DNA of 46,000 bases from Bacillota bacterium (lineage in GTDB: Bacteria > Bacillota > Clostridia > Oscillospirales > Ethanoligenentaceae), in the NCBI GenBank assembly GCA_023391835.1, contig JAEWAE010000004.1, positions 1-46,000 of the forward strand, in the 5' to 3' direction. Positions within the stretch are counted from its first letter, which is position 1. Each line of letters opens with the position of its first letter. Below, one piece after another: positions 36,926-46,000 of this stretch. The position numbers and the translations under genes were made by a program. The notes under the pieces are model-generated. The model saw only the letters and a list, made by a program, of their open reading frames with translations. It was not told the origin of the DNA and did not search any database.

Positions 36926-36954
36926 TTGACAACCGCACCGAATGGTGTTACATT
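36926..36954 (+). promoter_or_regulatory. Promoter of the hrcA heat-shock operon
   Basis: TTGACA at 36926-36931 and TACATT at 36949-36954 are 17 bases apart. The CIRCE operator starts 8 bases downstream of the -10, so bound HrcA would cover the start of transcription. Confidence 0.85.
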
Positions 36955-36962
36955 CATAGTTG

Positions 36963-36989
36963 TTAGCACTCTGGGCTAGCGAGTGCTAA
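36963..36989 (+). promoter_or_regulatory. CIRCE operator (HrcA binding site)
   Basis: TTAGCACTC (36963-36971), nine spacer bases and GAGTGCTAA (36981-36989) match the CIRCE consensus perfectly. Confidence 0.97.
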
Positions 36990-37048
36990 CGCCCGGCACG
37001 GAGGGTGCCGGTGCGGTCGCCCATGCGTTTCATTCGGGGTGAAGTATC

Positions 37049-38080
37049 ATGGAGTTGGGAGACAGAAAGAAACGTATATTGAGTTCGATCGTCAAATACT
37101 ATATTGCGACCGGCGAACCGATGGGCTCGAAGCTGCTGGCTAAAGAGACGGGGATGGGGCTTTCTTCCGCCACGCTGCGCAATGAAATGTCCGAGCTCAC
37201 CGAGATGGGGTATCTGGAGCAGCCGCATACGTCGGCCGGCCGGGTGCCCACGGAGCTGGGCTACCGGGTCTACGTCGACAGCCTGATGGAAGCGTACCCG
37301 CTCCAGCTGGAGGAAAAAGCCCGCATCGACCGGGTGCTGCGCTTCATGGGCAGCGACCTGGAAAAGATGATTCAGAAATCCGGGGAGGCTCTCGCTTCCA
37401 TCACCGGATGCGCCACGGTTACCGTGGCGCCTGCCGATAACGGCGCCGAGCTGCGCCGCATCGAGCTGGTGCCGGCGGGGCGGCGTTCGCTGCTGGTGGT
37501 GATGCTCACCTCGGCGGGGCTGGTGAAAAATCGGTTTTACCGGGTGGAAGACGATCTAACGGCTGAAATGCTCACCTTTTTCCACCGCCTGGTCAATGAG
37601 AGTCTCTGCGGCCGGGCCCTGCGGGAAATCACGCCGGAGCTGTGTAAGCAACTGGAAGGCGAGCTTTACGAGTACACCTTTGCGCTGCGCCCGGTGCTGC
37701 GGGGTATTTTCCGCGACGCCTCGTCGCTGACGGATTCCGAAGTGTTTCTCGGCGGGGAAGCCAATCTGCTGGCCCGGCCGGAGATCGGCTCCGATCGGGC
37801 GGCGGATATCCTGCAGTGCCTTGCGCATCCGGAGGAGCTGGCAAAACTCCTGATCGACTCGCGGGAGGGTGTGTGGGTGCGCATCGGCAGCGAGCTGGGC
37901 TCCCCGATGATGAGCCAGTCGAGCGTCATCGCCGCGCCGTTTCTCGTGCGCGGCATGGATGGCGGTGCCATCGGCATCATCGGGCCCATCCGGATGCATT
38001 ATTCCCGCCTGATGTCCCACATTGACTATTTTGCCAAGGCGCTGAGCAGCCTGATTCACGACACCTTCGAGGATGGTTAG
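37049..38080 (+). CDS. hrcA: Heat-inducible transcription repressor HrcA
   Basis: A 343-residue repressor that binds CIRCE and is kept active by GroEL in relatives. The N-terminal winged helix is clear: ERKKRILSSIVKYYI-type start (here GDRKKRILSSIVKYYI), then GMGLSSATLRNEMSELTEMG and QPHTSAGRVPTELGYRVYVD. The C-terminal part has GRALREI, LAHPEELAKLL and a final IGIIGPIRMHYSRLMSHIDY. It autoregulates through the CIRCE site just upstream. It is the first gene of hrcA-grpE-dnaK-dnaJ. Confidence 0.96.
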   Translation: MELGDRKKRILSSIVKYYIATGEPMGSKLLAKETGMGLSSATLRNEMSELTEMGYLEQPHTSAGRVPTELGYRVYVDSLMEAYPLQLEEKARIDRVLRFMGSDLEKMIQKSGEALASITGCATVTVAPADNGAELRRIELVPAGRRSLLVVMLTSAGLVKNRFYRVEDDLTAEMLTFFHRLVNESLCGRALREITPELCKQLEGELYEYTFALRPVLRGIFRDASSLTDSEVFLGGEANLLARPEIGSDRAADILQCLAHPEELAKLLIDSREGVWVRIGSELGSPMMSQSSVIAAPFLVRGMDGGAIGIIGPIRMHYSRLMSHIDYFAKALSSLIHDTFEDG

Positions 38081-38135
38081 CGTCGGCCCCCGCCGTGCGG
38101 GGGCTCACGATTTCAGACGAAAGGGGCATTCCGAT

Positions 38136-38879
38136 TTGAAAAAGAAGGACGACGACACGAAGAGCCAGACGGCTGAAAACCGGCCGTCCGGCCCGGAAAA
38201 AGATCCGCAGGCACAGACCGCCGCCGAAGCCGGGGCGGCTGAGAAGGATACGGCGGCTCCCACGGCGGATCAAAAAACCGGCGAAACACCCCAGACCGAT
38301 AAAGAGGCCGCCGGGGAGGCCAAACCGGACGAAAAAGCCGGTGAAAAGACGGTTTCCGAAACCGACGTGCTCAAAATCTATCTGCAGCAGTCGATGGCGG
38401 AAATCAAACGTCTTAAGGGCGAGCTGGAAACCGCCCGCGGGGAAAAGGAAACTGAGGAGACCGATTTGCGCGGCGTCCGCGAGAAGTACAATTCTCTGGC
38501 CCATGAATATGAAAACTACCGCCGCCGCACGGCGGAGGAAAAGGCGGAAATTCACGACGACGCGGTGGCGCAGGTCGTCACTTCGCTGCTCCCGGCTCTC
38601 GACAGCCTGGAACGCGCCATGGATTTTTCCGATTCCAACGCCGAAAGTTTCCGCAAAGGGGTCGAAATGACCCTGCGGCAGCTTTCCGACGGATTTAAAA
38701 AGCTGGGAGTCGAGGAAATCGAGGCGCAGAGCCAGACCTTTGACCCCAACATACACAGCGCCGTGATGCATGTGGAGGATACGAACCTTGGCGAGTCGGT
38801 GGTGACCGACGTGCTGCAGAAAGGCTACCGCATCGGGGAACGGGTCATCCGGCATTCCATGGTCAAAGTGGCCAACTGA
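38136..38879 (+). CDS. grpE: GrpE nucleotide exchange factor for DnaK
   Basis: A 247-residue GrpE with a long disordered N-terminal region (about 1-75) rich in Lys, Glu, Ala, Thr and Pro. A coiled coil (QQSMAEIKRLKGELE to YENYRRRTAEEKAE) follows, then the C-terminal beta-wing (FDPNIHSAVMHVED, VTDVLQKGYRIGERVIRHSMVKV). It releases ADP from DnaK. The start is TTG at 38136, 9 bases after AAAGGGG; a longer in-frame start at 38073 overlaps hrcA and is less likely. dnaK begins 71 bases downstream. Confidence 0.92.
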   Translation: MKKKDDDTKSQTAENRPSGPEKDPQAQTAAEAGAAEKDTAAPTADQKTGETPQTDKEAAGEAKPDEKAGEKTVSETDVLKIYLQQSMAEIKRLKGELETARGEKETEETDLRGVREKYNSLAHEYENYRRRTAEEKAEIHDDAVAQVVTSLLPALDSLERAMDFSDSNAESFRKGVEMTLRQLSDGFKKLGVEEIEAQSQTFDPNIHSAVMHVEDTNLGESVVTDVLQKGYRIGERVIRHSMVKVAN

Positions 38880-38950
38880 GCGCATTTATTTGAAAATTCC
38901 TCATTTCAATCGTATGAATTGAGTATATTAGCAGGAGGTACAATCCGATT

Positions 38951-40792
<1,842 letters not shown>

Positions 40793-40812
40793 GGTGCGGC
40801 ACTTCCCATATG

Positions 40813-40842
40813 GTTCCGGCGCAGGTCTGCCTGCGCCGGAAC
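40813..40842 (+). other. Perfect hairpin between dnaK and dnaJ
   Basis: A 13-bp perfect stem (40813-40825 with 40830-40842) has a TCTG loop and no following T run. It is likely an mRNA-stability or processing element, or a partial brake on dnaJ expression, rather than a terminator. Confidence 0.6.
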
Positions 40843-40905
40843 ATGTGTGCTCGGAAAAAGCCGGCATGTGTTTCAGTCTGCAAGTATTTAGAGTGGTGAT
40901 TTGGA

Positions 40906-42057
40906 TTGGCTGAAAAACGCGACTATTATGAGGTGCTGGGTGTCAGCAAGGGCGCGTCTGAGGACGAAATCAAGAAGGCTTACCGTCAGCTCGCCAAAAA
41001 GTATCATCCGGACCTCAATCCGGGCGACAAGACGGCGGAAGCTAAATTCAAGGAAGTCAACGAGGCCTACGAGACGCTTTCTAATTCGGAAAAAAGGGCG
41101 CGCTATGACCAGTACGGCCATGCGGGTGTGGACCCTAACTTCGGTGCAGGCGGCGGCTACTCGGCAGGCGGCTTTGATTTCGGTGACTTGGGCGATATCT
41201 TTTCCAATTTCGGCGATATATTCGGCTTCGGGGGCGGCGGCTCGGGTTCGCGCCGCAACGGGCCCACGCGGGGCGGTGATATCCAGATTCATCTGTCCCT
41301 CACCTTCGAGGAAGCGGCCAAGGGCTGCAAGAAGATCGTGGAGGTATCCCGCATCGAGCCATGCAGCGTGTGCCACGGCAGCGGGGCCAAGCCCGGCACT
41401 CATCCGGAAACCTGCCCCGTGTGCCACGGCAGCGGCACCGTGCGCACGACGCAGCGCACGCCTTTCGGCATGATGTCTTCCACACACCCATGCGAGCGCT
41501 GTGGCGGCACCGGCCGGGTCGTGCAAAACCCCTGCACCAACTGCCATGGGGAAGGGCTGGTGCGCCACCGGCATAAGTTGGAGGTCACCATCCCGGCCGG
41601 CATCGACGAAGGACAGGTGCTGCCGCTGCGCGGCCAGGGCGACCACGGCCGCAGCGGCGGGCCGGCGGGCGATTTGCTGCTGGTGATTTCCGTGCAGCCG
41701 CACGCGATTTTTTCCCGCAAGGGGTATGACGTATGGTGCGAGGTGCCAGTTACATTTCCACAGGCGGCGCTGGGCAGCGAGATCACCGTGCCGACGTTGG
41801 ATGGCAAGGTGGCCTATAACCTGCCGGCCGGCACCCAGCCGGGCGAGGCGTTCCGCCTGCGCGGTCAGGGCATCCGCAATCTCGGCCGCAGCAGCCGGGG
41901 GGATGAGTACGTACGCATCGTGCTGGAAGTGCCCAAGAATCTCAACGAAAAGCAGAGGGAAATCCTGCGGCAGTTTGAGGCATCCACCGAGGGCGGCGGC
42001 CACTATGAGAAACGCAAGAGCTTTTTTGAAAAGCTCAAAAATGTGATGGGTTTCTGA
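40906..42057 (+). CDS. dnaJ: Co-chaperone DnaJ (Hsp40)
   Basis: A 383-residue type I DnaJ. The J domain begins KRDYYEVLGVSKGASEDEI and contains the HPD motif in YHPDLNPGD. A Gly/Phe-rich linker follows (about 80-122), then four zinc repeats: CSVCHGSG, CPVCHGSG, CERCGGTG and CTNCHGEG. The C-terminal substrate domain has RLRGQGIRNLG and ends KLKNVMGF. The start is a TTG at 40906 behind a weak Shine-Dalgarno. It is the last gene of the operon and is followed by a terminator. Confidence 0.96.
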   Translation: MAEKRDYYEVLGVSKGASEDEIKKAYRQLAKKYHPDLNPGDKTAEAKFKEVNEAYETLSNSEKRARYDQYGHAGVDPNFGAGGGYSAGGFDFGDLGDIFSNFGDIFGFGGGGSGSRRNGPTRGGDIQIHLSLTFEEAAKGCKKIVEVSRIEPCSVCHGSGAKPGTHPETCPVCHGSGTVRTTQRTPFGMMSSTHPCERCGGTGRVVQNPCTNCHGEGLVRHRHKLEVTIPAGIDEGQVLPLRGQGDHGRSGGPAGDLLLVISVQPHAIFSRKGYDVWCEVPVTFPQAALGSEITVPTLDGKVAYNLPAGTQPGEAFRLRGQGIRNLGRSSRGDEYVRIVLEVPKNLNEKQREILRQFEASTEGGGHYEKRKSFFEKLKNVMGF

Positions 42058-42074
42058 GAGACCCGTCGGGTATA

Positions 42075-42108
42075 AAAAAGGGAACCGGAATTTTCCGGTT
42101 CCCTTTTT
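42075..42108 (+). terminator. Terminator of the dnaK operon
   Basis: AAAAAGGGAACCGGAA (42075-42090) pairs perfectly with 42093-42108, which ends in TTTTT. Confidence 0.92.
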
Positions 42109-42192
42109 GCGGCCCGTATGGTAATTTGCATCAAACCACTATATAATGGAAATGCAGCCGCGCCTACGCGGCCATACAGGGGAGGAAAAACC

Positions 42193-42363
42193 ATGAGCTT
42201 TTTCACAGGCCTGTTAACTGTTTTTTCCATCGGAATAGCCGCACTTTTCGTCTATGCGCTGGTGCGGGCGGTGCGCTTTTTCGACCGGGCCGATCAGGCG
42301 CTGGATATTTACCTGTCGGAAAAGGCGCGGGAACGATACAAAAACTGGCCGCCGCGCAATTAA
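42193..42363 (+). CDS. Small single-pass membrane protein
   Basis: A 56-residue protein with one hydrophobic segment at the N-terminus (about 3-25, FFTGLLTVFSIGIAALFVYAL) and a charged C-terminal tail (FFDRADQALDIYLSEKARER). GGGGAGG lies 7 bases upstream of the ATG, and TATAAT lies at 42142-42147 without a clear -35. It converges on the AraC gene, and the two stops overlap by 4 bases. I do not recognise a family. Confidence 0.65.
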   Translation: MSFFTGLLTVFSIGIAALFVYALVRAVRFFDRADQALDIYLSEKARERYKNWPPRN

Positions 42364-43226
42364 GTGTGGGTACGGCTGGGTACATAGACCGGCTCCCGGT
42401 TTTTCATCTGCGCCGGGGAAAACCCTGTCACCCGCCGGAACGAGCGGTAAAACGAGGTGTAATCCCCGAAACCCGCCCCGGCGCAGGCTTCCGCCGTGGT
42501 GGAGCCGTTTCGCAGCAGCCGCTCGGCCAGAAAAATCCGCTTGCGGATGACATAGTCGATGACCGACACGCCGATGAGCTTTTTGAACATCCGGCTCAAA
42601 TGATACTTGCTCACATAAAAATGCGAAGCGATCTCGTCGAGCCGCAGCGGCCGGGTCAGGTTTTCGTTGATGTACTGAATGACGCCGTTGATCAGCCGGC
42701 AGCTTGTCTCGCTCTCGCCGGGCGAGCCGGCGGGCGCCGCCATACTGCGGGCGAGATTCGCCAGCATCACGCCCAGCAGCCGCCCCGCTTCGAAGGGGCC
42801 GGTCTGAGGGCGGAGCCGTGCGATTTCGTCGAACTCCCGGAATATACGGAAAAGTATCCCATCTTCGGATATATAATAGAGATTCTGCTTCCCCATTTCC
42901 CGCTGCAGGAAAGGGTCCAGCAGCGTCCGGGGCAATTCGCCTTCGCTACCGATGGCGTCGGACGCGAAATTGATCACATAGCGCTCATAGTCGCATTGCC
43001 CGGTCTGGCGGAAACAATGCACCTCGCCGGGGCGGATGACGAGCAGACTCAGCGGCCGGAGCTCATACCGGTTGCCCTCAATGACATAGTAACCCTCTCC
43101 GCTGACAAAAAGATAGACTTCATAGCAGTCGTGGCAATGCAGCGAAAACGGCTGCAGCGCGTCCCCCTGATCCAAATTATGACCGAATGCCATGCTGGGC
43201 AAACAAAACTGCGATACAGAAGCCAT
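42360..43226 (-). CDS. AraC-family transcription regulator with cupin sensor domain
   Basis: A 288-residue regulator. The N-terminal half is a cupin-like ligand domain (HCHDCYEVYLFVSGEGYYVIEG, RPGEVHCFRQTG), and the C-terminal about 100 residues are two helix-turn-helix motifs (LDEIASHFYVSKYHLSRMFKK and then ACAGAGFGDYTSFYRSFRRV, with the GFSPAQMKN family end). Such proteins usually activate sugar-use genes. The ATG at 43226 has GGAGGT 9 bases upstream. The gene next to it on the same strand is an isomerase-like gene ending 132 bases upstream, and a second lies divergent beyond it, so these are the likely targets. Confidence 0.88.
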   Translation of the reverse strand: MASVSQFCLPSMAFGHNLDQGDALQPFSLHCHDCYEVYLFVSGEGYYVIEGNRYELRPLSLLVIRPGEVHCFRQTGQCDYERYVINFASDAIGSEGELPRTLLDPFLQREMGKQNLYYISEDGILFRIFREFDEIARLRPQTGPFEAGRLLGVMLANLARSMAAPAGSPGESETSCRLINGVIQYINENLTRPLRLDEIASHFYVSKYHLSRMFKKLIGVSVIDYVIRKRIFLAERLLRNGSTTAEACAGAGFGDYTSFYRSFRRVTGFSPAQMKNREPVYVPSRTHT

Positions 43227-43357
43227 GGGTCATACCTCCCATCCCCTATCCTATCCGGTTTTCACAAGATTTGCAATATGCGGAGGAAAGGAATGTGCCG
43301 CGGCGATGCCCAAATTGGATGCGGCTTTCTGGCGAATCCGACGGATGGCGCGGGAAA

Positions 43358-44260
43358 TCAGCGGCTCCACACAGGGGTGCCGCCCGCCGTTTTGCGCTCC
43401 GTGTAGGACATGCCAGCCAGTATCTTTTTGAGCGCGCCCACAGCCGTCCCATAGGCTTCCTCGCGGGAATGGTAGGTGAAAGGCGGGGTCTTGTTGTCGG
43501 AAGTACTTTCCAGATCGGAAAAGCCCGTGAAGAGTGCCAAATGGGGCTCGACGGTCAGGAAACGGGTGCCTTCCTTACGGGCGAACCGACTCAGCAGTTC
43601 CGGCACATGGCCGTCGCCTTTGCCGGCGGGGGTCACTTTGCCGCTTTCCATCAGAGCGTCCTTGATGTGGAAATACTCGATGTAGGGTTCGAGCATATCC
43701 CACGCCGGCACCGTCTGCACCGACTCCTGGATGAAGTTGGCCGGGTCGAAGATGCCAAGAATCTTGCCGTCAAAGGTTTTGAGTATGTCGAGGCACCGTT
43801 CCGGCACATTGCCGAAAATACCCTTTTCATTCTCGTGGCAGCAGACGACGCCCGAGCCCTCGCAGGCCTCGACAAAGCGCGAAAGCCGCTCCATGACCGT
43901 ATCCCGGCAGGAGGCGGGGTCGGTGCCCTCGGGAGTGTAAAAGCTGAACATCCGGATGTACCGGGCGCCCAGGACCCTGGCAATTTCCACACAGCGGCGG
44001 AATTTATCCAGATGCGGCTCGAAGGGATCGTTGACGCCGATCTTGCCCATGGGCGAGCCGACTGCCGACAGCACGACCCCTTTGGCACGGAGCTTTTCCG
44101 CCACGGACTTGGCCTCGGCGGGGGTCAGGTCGGTCACGTTTTTGCCGTCCACGTTGCGCATCTCGATGGCGTGCACGTCATTTTCCTGTGAGAAACGCAG
44201 CTGGTCGTCCAGCCGGTCCGCCGACTCGTCGGCAAATGAAGAGAGTATGAAATCCGCCAT
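43358..44260 (-). CDS. TIM-barrel sugar phosphate isomerase/epimerase
   Basis: A 300-residue protein of the xylose isomerase-like / AP endonuclease 2 TIM-barrel superfamily. Metal-site segments resemble the family: MFSFYTPEGTD, CCHENEKGIFGN (Glu in HEN), GIFDPANFIQ (Asp and Asn), YFHIKDALMESG (His, Lys, Asp) and LTVEPHLALFTG (Glu). Members interconvert sugars or inositol derivatives; the substrate is not predictable. The ATG is 5 bases after GGAGGA. It is divergent from the second isomerase at 44542, sharing a 281-base control region. Confidence 0.82.
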   Translation of the reverse strand: MADFILSSFADESADRLDDQLRFSQENDVHAIEMRNVDGKNVTDLTPAEAKSVAEKLRAKGVVLSAVGSPMGKIGVNDPFEPHLDKFRRCVEIARVLGARYIRMFSFYTPEGTDPASCRDTVMERLSRFVEACEGSGVVCCHENEKGIFGNVPERCLDILKTFDGKILGIFDPANFIQESVQTVPAWDMLEPYIEYFHIKDALMESGKVTPAGKGDGHVPELLSRFARKEGTRFLTVEPHLALFTGFSDLESTSDNKTPPFTYHSREEAYGTAVGALKKILAGMSYTERKTAGGTPVWSR

Positions 44261-44541
44261 AATATCCTCCTACTACGCCGGGAGGCCCTGCCAAGGGCCA
44301 TCCGGCTTGCACAATGTGTAAATGATGAGAATCATCTATATTATACCATGGGCCGCTTGCGGCGGGCTTTGCGGATGCAGGGCAAAACATTGCACATATT
44401 GCGGGGCTTCGGCGGAAACAGATTGGCAAGATATGCAAAGCTTTTGTCCGGTTTGACAATGGCTCCCAATCAAGCGGCATGATACAATAGGGGCGTAATC
44501 AACGGAAAAATTTTTGTGGAAAATAGTCAGGAGGATCGCAT
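44261..44541. promoter_or_regulatory. Divergent control region of the two isomerase genes
   Basis: For the minus-strand gene a TATAAT lies at 44345-44340, with no good -35. For the plus-strand gene an extended -10, TGATACAAT (44480-44488), is present; a TTGACA at 44453 is 24 bases upstream of its -10, too far to pair. Between them TTGCACA occurs twice in the same orientation (44307-44313 and 44390-44396), and GATGA-GAA-TCATC (44322-44334) is a dyad. These are candidate AraC-type or repressor sites, by inference only. Confidence 0.45.
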
Positions 44542-45297
44542 ATGATTCTGGGAGCTCAGCTGTATACACTCCGCAACGAAATGAAAACGGTCGAAGGCAT
44601 TGAGCAGGGGATGCACCGCGTGGCGGCCATGGGCTATCACACCGTGCAGGTTTCCGGCATCGGGGCCATCGAGCCGGAGCGCCTGCGCGCCATCTGTGAC
44701 AAAGAGGGCCTTTCCATCGTCATCACTCATACTCCGCAGGACAGACTGCTTCACGACATCGACAAGGTCATCGCGGAGCATAAGATTCTCGGCTGCAACC
44801 TCATCGGCATCGGTTCCATGCCTTCCCAATATCTTTACAGTCTCGAAGGGTGCGAGCAGTTCATCAAGGATTACAACCCCATCGCGCGCAAAGTGGCGGC
44901 GAACGGCATGCGCTTCATGTATCACAACCACAATCAGGAGTTTGAAAAATTCGACGGGCGCACCATTTTCGACCGTCTGGTGGAGGGGCTGGACCCGTCC
45001 GTGGGCTTCACGGTCGACACCTACTGGGTGCAGGATGCCGGATGCGACCCCGCCGCGCTCATCGAGCGTCTGCCGGGCCGTGTCCCGGCGGTGCATTTCA
45101 AGGATATGGCGTATGTCGACCGCAAGGTTGTCATGGCGCCGGTGGGCGAGGGCAATCTTGACTGGAAACGCATCGCCGCAGCCTGCGAAAAATCCGGCAC
45201 GAAGTGGGCGCTGGTGGAGCAGGACACTTGCCGCGAAGACCCATTCATCTGCCTGGAAAAGAGCCTGCATAACCTGCAGAAGCTGGGCTACCGCTGA
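44542..45297 (+). CDS. TIM-barrel sugar phosphate isomerase/epimerase, second gene
   Basis: A 251-residue member of the same TIM-barrel superfamily as the gene at 43358, but clearly a different subfamily. It begins ILGAQLYTLRNEMKTVEG, typical of this group. Metal-site segments are MYHNHNQEFEKF, FTVDTYWVQDAGCDP, AVHFKDMAY and LVEQDTCRED. Such enzymes often sit in operons for uptake of unusual sugars or inositols. GGAGGA lies 10 bases upstream of the ATG. The SGNH esterase follows 27 bases on and is probably co-transcribed. Confidence 0.85.
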   Translation: MILGAQLYTLRNEMKTVEGIEQGMHRVAAMGYHTVQVSGIGAIEPERLRAICDKEGLSIVITHTPQDRLLHDIDKVIAEHKILGCNLIGIGSMPSQYLYSLEGCEQFIKDYNPIARKVAANGMRFMYHNHNQEFEKFDGRTIFDRLVEGLDPSVGFTVDTYWVQDAGCDPAALIERLPGRVPAVHFKDMAYVDRKVVMAPVGEGNLDWKRIAAACEKSGTKWALVEQDTCREDPFICLEKSLHNLQKLGYR

Positions 45298-45324
45298 GCA
45301 GCGGGCCTACACAGGGGGAATAAC

Positions 45325-45957
45325 ATGCTCACAGTCAAGCCCGATTCTCTGGTGCTTTTCATCGGTGACAGTGTCACCGATTGCGGGCGGCGGCGGGAGG
45401 ACCCGGATGATTTGGGTCCGAGCTACGCCCGCAAGGTGCGGCAGTATCTCGACATATTCTGCGGCGAGCGGCATATCCGGGTGCTCAACCGCGGCATCAG
45501 CGGCAACCGCGTGCGTGATCTGAAGGCCCGCTGGCAGGAGGACTGCCTCGGCCTGCATCCGGACGTGGTGAATATTCTCATCGGTATCAACGACACCTGG
45601 CGGCGCTACGACAGCGCCGACCCCACGTCCCCACAGGCGTTTGAGGCCGACTACCGCGATATCCTGAGCCGCACGGCCGCTGCGGGCGCGCAGATTTCCA
45701 TCATGGAGCCGTTCCTCATGCCCCATATTGCCGACCGGCAGCAGTGGCGAGAGGATCTGGACCCGAAGATTCAGGTCGTGCGCCGCCTGGCGCGGGAATT
45801 TCACGCCACATTCATTCCGCTGGACGGCATCTTTGCCTCCTGCTGCACGCAGCGGGATATTTTCGAGCTGTCGCAGGATGGCGTGCACCCGGTGGACGGC
45901 GGCCATTCCGTCATTGCCCGGGCGTGGCTTTCGGCGGCGGGCCTGCTGCGGCCCTGA
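45325..45957 (+). CDS. SGNH/GDSL-family esterase
   Basis: A 210-residue SGNH hydrolase without a signal peptide. The four blocks are visible: block I FIGDSVTDCG (catalytic Ser), block II Gly in RGISGNRV, block III GINDTW (Asn), and block V DGVHPVDGGH (Asp and His). The sequence is close to the carbohydrate acetyl-esterase type found with sugar-degrading genes, so removal of acetyl groups from an imported oligosaccharide is a reasonable inference. It follows an isomerase gene. Confidence 0.88.
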   Translation: MLTVKPDSLVLFIGDSVTDCGRRREDPDDLGPSYARKVRQYLDIFCGERHIRVLNRGISGNRVRDLKARWQEDCLGLHPDVVNILIGINDTWRRYDSADPTSPQAFEADYRDILSRTAAAGAQISIMEPFLMPHIADRQQWREDLDPKIQVVRRLAREFHATFIPLDGIFASCCTQRDIFELSQDGVHPVDGGHSVIARAWLSAAGLLRP

Positions 45958-46000
45958 GTGACGATACTTTTCGATATAAACCGGGGGGACGGCTGATAAT
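45958..46000 (+). other. Right edge: ribosome-binding site of a gene beyond the window
   Basis: A GGGGGGA run near 45983-45989 looks like a Shine-Dalgarno for a gene whose start is beyond position 46000. No coding sequence of it can be read here. Confidence 0.35.

Noticed and set aside
44453..44488. TTGACA and TACAAT as a promoter for the second isomerase gene
   Set aside because: The spacing is 24 bases, too long for a standard promoter; I kept only the extended -10.

Overview
The window is a GC-rich chromosomal segment from an anaerobic, fermentative member of the Firmicutes, most likely a class Clostridia / Oscillospirales-type gut or sediment organism. This is inferred from a MecA-type adaptor, a PyrR-attenuated pyrimidine operon, the lepA-hemW-hrcA-grpE-dnaK-dnaJ order with a perfect CIRCE operator, and an NADH-linked trimeric [FeFe]-hydrogenase operon carrying its usual clostridial regulators. 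No rRNA, tRNA, CRISPR array, insertion sequence or phage gene was recognised. Several genes start with TTG behind good Shine-Dalgarno sequences (serC, lepA, grpE, dnaJ).

Layout. 1-1600: ribulose-phosphate 3-epimerase convergent with mecA. 1734-5603: a four-gene Rnf-like membrane module (rnfC-D-E-A) without rnfG or rnfB, in which most residues known to hold flavins or the central iron-sulfur cluster are missing; this is the most unusual item here. 5708-7452: a membrane-anchored DUF4015-type putative glycoside hydrolase and a 64-residue small protein, each followed by a strong terminator. 7520-9852 (minus): serC-serA, two steps of serine synthesis, with a strong promoter. 10066-18771: the hydrogenase region. 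A promoter and a terminator-like leader hairpin precede five overlapping regulatory genes (DRTGG, HATPase, sensory-type HydS, second DRTGG, PHP). An AT-rich gap follows, then hydC, a second HATPase, a [2Fe-2S] protein, hydB and hydA, closed by a 21-bp terminator stem. 18856-21487 (minus): an M20 amidohydrolase and an OFA-like MFS transporter. 21876-23321: a DHA2-type drug exporter.

23410-32708: UMP synthesis, with promoter, PyrR-type attenuator and pyrR-pyrC-pyrF-carA-carB, then an internal promoter with two hairpins and pyrK-pyrD. pyrB and pyrE are not in the window. 32737-36883: histidine phosphatase, ruvX, lepA, hemW. 36926-42108: CIRCE-controlled hrcA-grpE-dnaK-dnaJ and its terminator. 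42193-45957: a small membrane protein, an AraC-type regulator, two divergent TIM-barrel sugar-phosphate isomerase-like genes and an SGNH esterase, suggesting a small carbohydrate-use locus under local AraC control.

How the parts fit: HydABC re-oxidises NADH (with ferredoxin) to make H2, and the upstream HydS/HATPase/DRTGG/PHP set looks like an H2- or redox-sensing control module for it. The Rnf-like module would normally couple ferredoxin and NAD to an ion gradient, but its lost cofactor sites argue that here it does something else or has decayed. Protein identities rest on recognised motifs and family length; functions of the reduced Rnf module, the DRTGG/HATPase/PHP proteins and the final sugar locus are inferences.
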